From: an uncultured Anaerolineaceae bacterium
GTDB taxonomy: Bacteria > Chloroflexota > Anaerolineae > Anaerolineales > Anaerolineaceae
Length of the DNA stretch: 12,864 nt
NCBI GenBank assembly: GCA_937907495.1
Contig: CALESS010000093.1
Span: 1 to 12,864 of the forward strand
Direction: 5' to 3'
In this document: positions 7,304 to 12,864 of the stretch, in pieces
How positions within the stretch are numbered: the first letter of the stretch is position 1
Layout of the letters: each line of letters opens with the position of its first letter
The notes under the pieces: generated by a model
What the model saw: the letters and a program-made list of their open reading frames with translations, nothing else
What the model was told of the DNA's origin: nothing
Database searches by the model: none
Position numbers and translations under genes: made by a program

Positions 7304-8369
7304 CATCCTCGGAGATGGAGGTGGAAAGACGCTCTGTTTCATCCCGCATGGAAAGCTCATCAATGAAGACGTCAATATCTCCATCCAAAATGGCGGGCAT
7401 GTTAAAGCTGGAGATGTTGATTCGGTGGTCTGTCACTCGAGATTGTGGAAAATTATATGTGCGGATTTTCTCCGAGCGCTCACCCGTACCCACCTGGGAG
7501 CGGCGGGCGCTATCCTGGTCAGATTGGCGGCGCTCCTGTTCGATTTCAAACAGGCGGGCACGCAGAATGCTCATGGCACGCAGCCGGTTTTGTAATTGCG
7601 AACGTTCATCCTGGCAGGCAACCACCATGCCCGTGGGCAGGTGGGTGATGCGAATGGCGGTAGAGTTCTTTTGAACGTTCTGCCCGCCAGCCCCGGCTGA
7701 GCGGTAAACATCCACGCGAATATCCCCATCCGGGATTTGAATATCAACATCTTCCACTTCGGCCAGGACGGCTACCGTCACCGTAGAGGTATGGATACGG
7801 CCCTGTGCTTCTGTGGTTGGAACACGTTGGACGCGGTGAACGCCGGATTCATACTTAAGGCGCGAATAAGCGCCGCGGCCCTTTACCAGGAAAATGACTT
7901 CCTTGAGCCCGCCGATACCGGTCTCGTTTTGGGAGATGATTTCCACACTCCAATTGCGCTTTTCGGCGTAGCGGGAATAAATCCGGAAGAGATCGGCGGC
8001 AAATAGACCCGCCTCATCGCCACCGGTTCCGGCGCGGATTTCAAGGATGACGTTACGGTCATCGCGGGGATCTTTGGGAACGAGCAAAGATTTAAGCTTC
8101 TGTTCAAGTTTTTCATGACGGGGGAGAAGCTCATCCAATTCGGTTTGAGCCAGCAGGTGCATTTCTTCATCCTCGCCGGCGAGCAATTCCTGGGCTTCTT
8201 CGATGGATTTGGCCACCTGGCGATACTCTCGGGCAAGGGTGACGATCTCTTCCAAATCGGAGCGCTCTTTGGCCAGCTCGGCGATCCGTTGGTAATCCAT
8301 GGCATTCTCTTCCATGAGTTGGGAGAGTTCCTGGTAGCGATTTTCGAGGGAAATTAATTTTTCTAACAT
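7293..8369 (-). CDS. prfA: Peptide chain release factor 1 (RF1)
   Basis: A 358-residue class I release factor that recognises UAA and UAG in the ribosomal A site and triggers peptide release. Seen: a helical N-terminal domain, the IRAGTGGDEAGLFAADLFRIY segment, the codon-recognition tripeptide of the PxT type (Pro184-Thr185-Thr186, in RVPTTEAQGRIHTS), which indicates RF1 rather than RF2 (SPF), and the catalytic GGQ at 228-230 in GAGGQNVQKNS. The conserved SQVGTGERSEKIRTYNFPQSRVTDHR follows. The length fits RF1 (about 355-360). The ATG at 8369 has no strong Shine-Dalgarno. It is the first gene of prfA-prmC-tsaC, transcribed from an extended -10 promoter at 8414-8422. Confidence 0.96.
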   Translation of the reverse strand: MLEKLISLENRYQELSQLMEENAMDYQRIAELAKERSDLEEIVTLAREYRQVAKSIEEAQELLAGEDEEMHLLAQTELDELLPRHEKLEQKLKSLLVPKDPRDDRNVILEIRAGTGGDEAGLFAADLFRIYSRYAEKRNWSVEIISQNETGIGGLKEVIFLVKGRGAYSRLKYESGVHRVQRVPTTEAQGRIHTSTVTVAVLAEVEDVDIQIPDGDIRVDVYRSAGAGGQNVQKNSTAIRITHLPTGMVVACQDERSQLQNRLRAMSILRARLFEIEQERRQSDQDSARRSQVGTGERSEKIRTYNFPQSRVTDHRINISSFNMPAILDGDIDVFIDELSMRDETERLSTSISEDDER

Positions 8370-8413
8370 ACTTTAATACACACCGTCTGGGTTACGTTGA
8401 TGACCAGCCAATG

Positions 8414-8422
8414 ATTATACCA
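8414..8422 (-). promoter_or_regulatory. Extended -10 promoter of the prfA operon
   Basis: On the minus strand the sequence TGGTATAAT is a perfect extended -10 element (TGnTATAAT), about 45 bases before the prfA ATG. No good -35 lies 16-18 bases upstream (CCAAAG at 17), as expected for extended -10 promoters. The -35 window coincides with the -35 of the divergent ffh promoter. Transcription should start near 8407. Confidence 0.65.
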
Positions 8423-8431
8423 GACAATCCC

Positions 8432-8460
8432 TTGACCTTTGGCGATAACCAAGCTAAAAT
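8432..8460 (+). promoter_or_regulatory. Sigma-70 promoter of ffh
   Basis: TTGACC (8432-8437), a 17-base spacer and TAAAAT (8455-8460) form a near-consensus sigma-70 promoter with one mismatch in each box. The expected start near 8467 gives a leader of about 30 bases before the TTG at 8499. This excludes in-frame starts further upstream. Confidence 0.75.
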
Positions 8461-8486
8461 CCATCCACATTCTTCCTCGCCTGTTT

Positions 8487-8492
8487 GGGAGG
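8487..8492 (+). promoter_or_regulatory. Shine-Dalgarno GGGAGG deciding the ffh start
   Basis: GGGAGG is followed by 6 bases and then the TTG at 8499. It also stands 8 bases before an out-of-frame GTG at 8501 that would encode only 8 residues (MFWICWIV) before a TGA at 8525-8527. The family-typical start TTG 8520 has only a weak GGA before it. Confidence 0.6.
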
Positions 8493-8498
8493 AAAATC

Positions 8499-9839
8499 TT
8501 GTGTTTTGGATTTGCTGGATTGTTTGAGTCATTAACGGACCGCTTGAACAACGTGTTTCAGAATCTTCGCCGCCGGGGCAAACTTTCGGCGGCTGATGTT
8601 GATTCGGCGATGCGTGAGGTTCGCATGGCCTTGTTGGAGGCGGATGTTCACTTCTCGGTCGTCAAGGACTTCATCAGCCGGGTGCGAGAGCGCTCCATCG
8701 GTCATGAGGTTGCCAAGGCGCTCAACCCGGCTCAGCAAGTCATCAAGATCGTCCACGAGGAATTGATTGCCACGCTCGGAGAACCGGACCGCTTGAATTT
8801 AACCGGCCCGCGGCCGAGGGTGATCATGCTGGTGGGTCTGCAAGGTTCCGGCAAGACGACAGCCGCCGCCAAATTAGCCCGACTTTTGCGCTCCCAGGGG
8901 GAGCGGGTGGAGTTGATGGCTGGTGACCCTTACCGGCCTGCGGCTGTGCAACAATTACAGACCCTGGGTGAAAAAGTCGGTGTGCCCGTATTTCACCAGG
9001 CCGGCCTCAAACCGCCGGAAATGGCAGCCCGGGCATACGAGGCCGCAGAAAAAGGCGGCATTACCGTATTAATCATTGATACGGCGGGCCGTTCTCAACT
9101 GGATGAGCAGCTCATGGATGAACTCAAGGCGATCCAGAAGCGCGTACCGCTGGTGGAAGTCTTGCTGGTGGTGGATGCGATGATCGGCCAGGAAGCCCTG
9201 CACATTGCGGAAGGCTTTCGGGATTCGGTTTCACTGACCGGGTTGATCCTGACGAAAATGGACGGTGATGCCAGGGGCGGTGCAGCCATCTCCATCCGCA
9301 GTGTGACCGGCGTGCCCATCAAGTTCCTGGGCGTTGGCGAAGGGGTGGAAGCCCTGGAAACCTATGACCCCGGGCGGTTGGCCTCTCGAATCTTGGGCAT
9401 GGGAGATATGATCGGCCTGATCGAAAAAGCAGAAGCAATGGATCAGCAAAAGACCCAGGAACAGGCCCAACGAATGATGAAGGGGCAGTTCACACTGGAA
9501 GATTTTGCCGATCAACTGCGGCAGATCAAGAAAATGGGGCCTTTTCAGCAAATCCTGGAGATGTTGCCGGGAGAATTAGGGCAAGCTGCCCGACAGGTTT
9601 CCCCACAAGATGCCGAGAAGCAGTTAAAATATACAGAAGCAATCATCAATTCCATGACGCCCGGAGAACGGCGTGACCCGGATGTGTTGAATGCAAGCCG
9701 GCGCCGCCGGATTGCCCGGGGTTCTGGGACGGATGTGCAGGATGTCAACCGGCTGTTGAAACAGTTTCGTGATATGCAGCGGATGTTTAAAACCCTTCAG
9801 AAGACAGGCGGACGCGGCATCCCGCGGCTGTTTGGCTAG
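8499..9839 (+). CDS. ffh: Signal recognition particle protein Ffh (SRP54)
   Basis: A 446-residue SRP GTPase that binds 4.5S/SRP RNA and signal sequences of nascent membrane and secreted proteins and targets them to FtsY and SecYEG. Domains in order: N domain (FESLTDRLNNVFQNLRRRGKLS), G domain with G1 GLQGSGKT (113-120), DPYRPAAVQQLQ, DTAGR (194-198), TKMDGDARGG from 252 and FLGVGEGVEALETYDP, then the methionine-rich M domain with the RNA-binding SRRRRIARGSG from residue 400. The start is uncertain: TTG 8499 has the best ribosome binding site, while TTG 8520 would give the family-typical N-terminus MFESLTDRL (439 residues). The promoter at 8432-8460 places transcription just upstream. It is followed by rpsP, a common arrangement. 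Confidence 0.95.
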   Translation: MCFGFAGLFESLTDRLNNVFQNLRRRGKLSAADVDSAMREVRMALLEADVHFSVVKDFISRVRERSIGHEVAKALNPAQQVIKIVHEELIATLGEPDRLNLTGPRPRVIMLVGLQGSGKTTAAAKLARLLRSQGERVELMAGDPYRPAAVQQLQTLGEKVGVPVFHQAGLKPPEMAARAYEAAEKGGITVLIIDTAGRSQLDEQLMDELKAIQKRVPLVEVLLVVDAMIGQEALHIAEGFRDSVSLTGLILTKMDGDARGGAAISIRSVTGVPIKFLGVGEGVEALETYDPGRLASRILGMGDMIGLIEKAEAMDQQKTQEQAQRMMKGQFTLEDFADQLRQIKKMGPFQQILEMLPGELGQAARQVSPQDAEKQLKYTEAIINSMTPGERRDPDVLNASRRRRIARGSGTDVQDVNRLLKQFRDMQRMFKTLQKTGGRGIPRLFG

Positions 9840-9955
9840 ACTGCAAATCCCACGGTACTCGGGTGCGCCCCCTTCAGCGCTCCTCACTGATTGCCGGAAA
9901 GATGATGCAGATTACTACTCAATGCTCATAGATTTTGTAAGGAGATAGGTTACAA
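9840..9955 (+). other. Intergenic gap between ffh and rpsP
   Basis: This 116-base stretch has no convincing promoter, terminator, RNA gene or conserved SRP RNA core. A purine-rich ribosome binding site (AAGGAGATAGG, 9939-9949) precedes rpsP. The nearest promoter-like pair (TTGCCG at 9891 and TACTAC at 9913) is too poor to call, so read-through from ffh is assumed. Confidence 0.5.
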
Positions 9956-10285
9956 ATGGTACGAATTCGTTTACGCCGCACAGGTCTGCGTCACCAACCC
10001 AGCTATCGCATCATTGCTGCTGATAAAGAAGCCCCTCGCGATGGCCGGTTTTTGGAAATTTTAGGTTTTTATAACCCACGCACCAATCCGGGGACGATTG
10101 AAGTCAACGAAGAGCGTGTATATGATTGGATGAGCAAGGGAGCACAACCCAGCGATTCCGTGTCCCAATTGTTCAAAACCATCGGTCTGACGGACCGCTA
10201 TGCCCGCTACAAAGCTGGTGAATCGCTTGATATTCTGCTGGCCGAAGCCCAGACAGCCCTCGAAGCACGGACGGCTGCCCGATAA
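9956..10285 (+). CDS. rpsP: 30S ribosomal protein S16
   Basis: A 109-residue small-subunit protein that binds 16S rRNA and helps assemble the 5' domain of the 30S particle. The N-terminus MVRIRLRRTGLRHQPSYRI followed by IAADKEAPRDGRFLEILGFYNP is the S16 signature, and ERVYDWMSKGAQPSDSV marks the second half. Bacterial S16 is usually 80-100 residues; the extra length is a C-terminal tail (LLAEAQTALEARTAAR) likely to be helical. The ATG follows AAGGAGATAGG. The order rpsP-khpA-rimM downstream is the classical ribosome-assembly cluster. Confidence 0.97.
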   Translation: MVRIRLRRTGLRHQPSYRIIAADKEAPRDGRFLEILGFYNPRTNPGTIEVNEERVYDWMSKGAQPSDSVSQLFKTIGLTDRYARYKAGESLDILLAEAQTALEARTAAR

Positions 10286-10304
10286 GCCAGGGAATGAAGC
10301 GAGA

Positions 10305-10328
10305 CTGATTTGGATACGTTCCAATCAG
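10305..10328 (+). other. RNA hairpin upstream of the khpA ribosome binding site
   Basis: CTGATT plus GGA (10305-10310, 10312-10314) pair with TCC plus AATCAG (10320-10328), with one bulged T and a TACGT loop. No T-run follows, so it is not an intrinsic terminator. It ends 7 bases before the GGAG of khpA and could act as an RNA processing or stability element between rpsP and khpA. Confidence 0.35.
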
Positions 10329-10344
10329 GAAAAAAGGAGAGGCC

Positions 10345-10584
10345 GTGAAAGAACTGATCGAATTTATAGCCTGCTCTTTAGTGGATGACCCGAGCAAAGT
10401 CCAGGTGAAACCGGAGCGCGAAACCGGCGGCAGTGTTCACCTGGAACTGCGGGTAGCTAAAGACGATATGGGGCGGGTGATTGGCAAATCCGGAAGGGTT
10501 GCCAATGCGATGAGGGTTCTGTTACGGGTTGCCGCAGCCCGCGAGGGAAAACAGGCGACCCTGGATGTGATTGAACCCCGATGA
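10345..10584 (+). CDS. khpA: KH-domain RNA-binding protein KhpA (YlqC family)
   Basis: A 79-residue single KH domain. In other bacteria KhpA dimerises with KhpB and binds many RNAs, affecting cell division and elongation. The start MKELIEFIACSLVDDPSKV and the GxxG loop in RVIGKSGRVANAMRVLL are characteristic, as is the position between rpsP and rimM. The GTG start is preceded by GGAG (10336-10339) with 5 bases spacing. The stop overlaps the rimM ATG as ATGA, so the two are translationally coupled. The usual length is 75-80 residues. Confidence 0.94.
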   Translation: MKELIEFIACSLVDDPSKVQVKPERETGGSVHLELRVAKDDMGRVIGKSGRVANAMRVLLRVAAAREGKQATLDVIEPR

Positions 10585-11147
10585 TCCCGATGGAAGAAAT
10601 TCCTCACGATCAGAGAGAAGAAAAACCAGCAGGCTCGCCCCCTCCGGGCGGGCCTGTCTTCTTGCAGATTGGCACGCTCCGCCGGACGCACGGTGTGAAG
10701 GGAGACCTGTTGATGGATCTCTCGACCGATTTTCCGGCGCGGATTCGCCCTCATAAGGTTTATTATGTAGGGGAGAGCCATGAGCCCCTGAAGGTGCGTT
10801 CGGTGCGGCAGGCAAATAAACAATTGATTATCGGATTTGAGGGCTTCCTGAATTGTGAAGATGCAGGGCGCTTGCGAAATCAATCCGTTTATGTCAGGGC
10901 TGCGGAACTGCCGAAGCTTCCAGAGGGTGAATATTACCACCACGAGTTAATCGGCTTGAATGTGGTCACGCAGGATGGCGAAATCCTTGGCAGGCTGAAA
11001 GAGATTTTGGAAACCGGCGCTAATGAGGTCTATATCGTTGAGCGCGAAGGCCAAAGCGACTTGCTTCTACCGGCAATTGAAGAAGTCATCTTGCAGATTT
11101 TACCAGCCCAGGGTGAGATACGGGTTCGGCCGCCTGAGTGGGATTAA
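10581..11147 (+). CDS. rimM: Ribosome maturation factor RimM
   Basis: A 188-residue 16S rRNA processing and 30S maturation factor that binds S19 and the head of the small subunit. The N-terminal barrel is marked by LQIGTLRRTHGVKGDLLMDL (from about residue 28) and the PRC-barrel domain by EGEYYHHELIGLNV (about 113-126), ETGANEVYIVE and LLPAIEEVILQI. Compared with the usual 165-175 residues it carries about 20 extra N-terminal residues, rich in Pro, Gly and charged residues (GSPPPGGP), encoded across a strong GC hairpin. The ATG overlaps the khpA stop. In-frame ATG 10590 or a TTG just before QIGTLRR are alternative starts, but coupling favours 10581. Neither trmD nor rplS follows, unlike the common order. 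Confidence 0.93.
   Translation: MIPMEEIPHDQREEKPAGSPPPGGPVFLQIGTLRRTHGVKGDLLMDLSTDFPARIRPHKVYYVGESHEPLKVRSVRQANKQLIIGFEGFLNCEDAGRLRNQSVYVRAAELPKLPEGEYYHHELIGLNVVTQDGEILGRLKEILETGANEVYIVEREGQSDLLLPAIEEVILQILPAQGEIRVRPPEWD
10630..10656 (+). other. Terminator-like hairpin inside the 5' end of rimM
   Basis: The arms 10630-10640 and 10646-10656 form an 11-bp GC-rich stem (one G-U) with a CCTCC loop, preceded by an A-run (AGAAGAAAAA) and followed by TCTTCTT. It lies about 50 bases into the rimM coding region. It could attenuate transcription or slow translation, or simply reflect GC-rich codons of the PAGSPPPGGP segment. Confidence 0.4.
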
Positions 11148-11159
11148 TTTAAGAGGATC

Positions 11160-12278
11160 ATGGATCCGCGTGCCTATTGGATCGCCTTCAGCCTGGTAAG
11201 GGGCATTGGAGCGGTGCGTTTGAAGGGGCTGCTGATGGCTTTTGGCAGCCTGGAAAACGCCTGGGGGGCTTCGGGTCCGGATTTGCTTGCGGCTGGTTTA
11301 TCTGAAAAAATACTTGAAAATCTTCAACGCATTCGGCGAAGTGTGGACCTGGATGCGTTGCTTTTTTCCCTGGAATCCAGGGGCATCCAGGCATTGACCT
11401 GGGAGGATGCCAATTACCCCCGCCGATTAAAAGAGATTGATCAGCCGCCCCCGGTTTTGTATGTGCGGGGAGATGTCTTGCTGGAAGATGAATGGTCCGT
11501 GGCGATTGTGGGTACCCGCCGGATGACCGTTTATGGGCGCCAGGTTTGCGAGGAACTGGCCCGCTTTCTGGCACAGAACAAGATCACGGTCATCTCCGGG
11601 CTGGCTTACGGCGTGGATGGTATCGCTCACGATACTGCCCTCAAGGCCGGGGGACGTACGCTGGCGGTCCTCGGAAGCGGGGTGGATGTCATCTATCCCC
11701 CGGAGCACCGCCGCCTGGCAGAGCAAATCATTCAGCAGGGCGCGATCATCAGTGATTATCCTGCTGGCACCCAGCCCGATGCCAGGAACTTCCCCCCCCG
11801 TAACCGGATTATTTCCGGGCTGAGCCTGGCTGTGGTGGTGGTGGAGGCCAGCGAGAAAAGCGGGGCGTTGATTACGGCATCCTTTGCCGCAGATCAAAGC
11901 CGGGATGTCTTTGCCGTACCCGGGAATATTCACGCTCCACAAAGTAAAGGGCCGAATATCCTCATTCAAAACGGGGCCAGGCCTTTGTTGAAACCGGAGG
12001 ATCTGCTGGAGGTGCTGCACCTGGATATGGTCCAGGAGCATCAGGCGATGCAACGCGAACTTCCGCTTGAGCCGGGTGAAGCCTTGCTGTATCACGCATT
12101 AAGCGCCGAGCCTCTTCATATAGATGAAATACAGGCGCTTTCAGGCTTGCCAATTCAACAGGTTTCAGCTACACTGGCCCTCATGGAATTAAAAGGTATG
12201 GTACGCCAGGTGGGAGCGATGAATTACGTCCTGGCCCGTGAATCCCGCAGCGTTTATAGGGTTGAGAATGATGAATGA
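11160..12278 (+). CDS. dprA: DNA-processing protein DprA (Smf)
   Basis: A 372-residue DprA/Smf protein, which binds incoming single-stranded DNA and loads RecA during natural transformation; it is also widespread in bacteria not known to be competent. Seen: an N-terminal SAM/HhH-like region (LVRGIGAVRLKGLLMAFGSLENAW), the Rossmann-like core with VAIVGTRR (114-121), ISGLAYGVDGIAH (145-157), VLGSGVDVIYPPEHRRL, FPPRNRIISGLS, VVVVEASEKSGALITA and VFAVPGNI, then a C-terminal winged-helix domain (about 305-365). All core motifs and the typical full length are present. It follows rimM by 12 bases with GAGG at 11153-11156, probably in the same transcript. The stop overlaps the next start. No topA follows, unlike many genomes. 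Confidence 0.95.
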   Translation: MDPRAYWIAFSLVRGIGAVRLKGLLMAFGSLENAWGASGPDLLAAGLSEKILENLQRIRRSVDLDALLFSLESRGIQALTWEDANYPRRLKEIDQPPPVLYVRGDVLLEDEWSVAIVGTRRMTVYGRQVCEELARFLAQNKITVISGLAYGVDGIAHDTALKAGGRTLAVLGSGVDVIYPPEHRRLAEQIIQQGAIISDYPAGTQPDARNFPPRNRIISGLSLAVVVVEASEKSGALITASFAADQSRDVFAVPGNIHAPQSKGPNILIQNGARPLLKPEDLLEVLHLDMVQEHQAMQRELPLEPGEALLYHALSAEPLHIDEIQALSGLPIQQVSATLALMELKGMVRQVGAMNYVLARESRSVYRVENDE

Positions 12279-12864
12279 CAAGGACTATGTCGTGATTATG
12301 GCTGGCGGAGGGGGGACCCGCCTGTGGCCGTTATCGCGACAATCCAAACCCAAGCAAATGTTGCGCATATTGGGGGATCTTTCTTTTTTTCAAATTGCCA
12401 TCCAGCGCTTAAGGGGTTTAATTCCCATGGAGCGCATCCTGGTGGTCACCACCGCCGAACAAGCCATCCAGCTTCGGGAGCAATCGCCCGAGATTCCCGT
12501 AGAAAACTTCATTCTGGAACCGATGCCGCGGGGAACCGCTTCCGTGGTGGGCCTGGCGGCGGTGGTCTTGCAGAGCCGCTGTGCGGATGCCGGCATGATC
12601 GTTCTGACTGCTGATCATGTCATCAGCAATGTGGCGAAGTTTCATCAATTACTTTTGGCGGGAATGGATGTCGCCCGGCAAGATTACCTGGTGACCTTGG
12701 GGATTGAACCTACCCACCCCGCCACGGGTTATGGCTATATTCAACAGGGAGAAGCCCTGGCGATGAACCTGGATACCCCTGTTTACCAGGTGTTAAAGTT
12801 CAAAGAAAAACCCGACCTGGTAACGGCAGAAGCCTTTATCGCGGCGGGGGATCATTCCTGGAAT
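12268..12864 (+). CDS. manC: Mannose-1-phosphate guanylyltransferase, N-terminal part (3' end outside window)
   Basis: The first 199 residues of a nucleotidyltransferase open to the window end. It makes GDP-mannose from GTP and mannose-1-phosphate for glycan or lipid-linked sugar synthesis in the cytoplasm. Seen: VVIMAGGGGTRLWPLSRQSKPKQML (the GGxGTRLxP...KP nucleotide-binding signature) near the N-terminus, FILEPMPRGTA, the metal-binding LTADH, the ATGYGYIQ motif and the FKEKPD..TA..F...G...WN segment typical of GMP-family sugar transferases. ATG 12268 (AGGG 6 bases upstream) or the adjacent ATG 12271 could be the start. Either overlaps the end of dprA. Whether it carries a C-terminal isomerase domain cannot be seen. 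A related hexose-1-phosphate nucleotidyltransferase is possible, but the motifs favour GDP-mannose. Confidence 0.9.
   Translation, partial: MMNDKDYVVIMAGGGGTRLWPLSRQSKPKQMLRILGDLSFFQIAIQRLRGLIPMERILVVTTAEQAIQLREQSPEIPVENFILEPMPRGTASVVGLAAVVLQSRCADAGMIVLTADHVISNVAKFHQLLLAGMDVARQDYLVTLGIEPTHPATGYGYIQQGEALAMNLDTPVYQVLKFKEKPDLVTAEAFIAAGDHSWN

Noticed and set aside
7304..7384. Longer N-terminus for prmC beginning at 7384
   Set aside because: It would overlap prfA by 92 bases and add about 27 residues not seen in PrmC; the ATG pair at 7303/7306 fits the family.
8439..8498. Upstream start (TTG 8439) for ffh
   Set aside because: It lies inside the ffh promoter spacer, upstream of the predicted transcription start, and adds residues unlike any Ffh.
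9840..9955. Possible SRP RNA gene next to ffh
   Set aside because: The conserved core of small SRP RNA (GGAAGGAAGCAGC-like) is absent and no long stem is seen.
1..12864. Mobile elements, CRISPR arrays, toxin-antitoxin or defence genes
   Set aside because: No transposase, integrase, direct repeat array, terminal inverted repeat pair or defence-type domain was found; the content is housekeeping throughout.

Overview
This window looks like a chromosomal, mostly housekeeping stretch of a bacterium. Base composition is moderately GC-rich, start codons are mixed ATG/GTG/TTG, Shine-Dalgarno sites are good and the sigma-70 promoters are ordinary. The protein style and the layout suggest a Chloroflexota (Anaerolineae-like) genome. 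That assignment is inference from general resemblance, since no database search was possible. I see no insertion sequences, phage genes, CRISPR arrays, tRNAs or rRNAs, and no gene-free stretch longer than about 180 bases.

Layout, left to right. (1) The 3' end of leuS (leucyl-tRNA synthetase) overlaps or abuts a small creatininase-family metallohydrolase. (2) A perfect 16-bp hairpin separates these from a three-gene set: a polytopic HELGH membrane protein (M50-like), then cydD and cydC, the two halves of the thiol ABC exporter needed for cytochrome bd and periplasmic redox control. (3) A bidirectional intrinsic terminator lies between cydC and a convergent minus-strand operon prfA-prmC-tsaC: release factor 1, its glutamine methyltransferase, and the tRNA threonylcarbamoyladenosine (t6A) synthesis enzyme. 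The junctions are overlapping or abutting. (4) A short divergent promoter region of about 130 bases, with one recognisable promoter per strand, drives prfA leftward and ffh rightward. (5) The plus-strand run ffh-rpsP-khpA-rimM-dprA-manC covers SRP protein targeting, 30S assembly, RNA binding, DNA uptake/recombination and GDP-mannose synthesis. The manC-like gene runs off the right edge.

Functionally the right two thirds is a translation and ribosome-biogenesis cluster on two divergent transcripts. The left third couples a tRNA synthetase to a metallohydrolase and, separately, a membrane metalloprotease candidate to a redox exporter. I find no obviously new multi-gene system. The points most worth a second look are the M50-like protein beside cydDC, the missing Q-loop glutamine in CydC, the NLPY (instead of NPPY) motif in PrmC, the ffh start region with overlapping divergent promoters, and a terminator-like hairpin inside the start of rimM.
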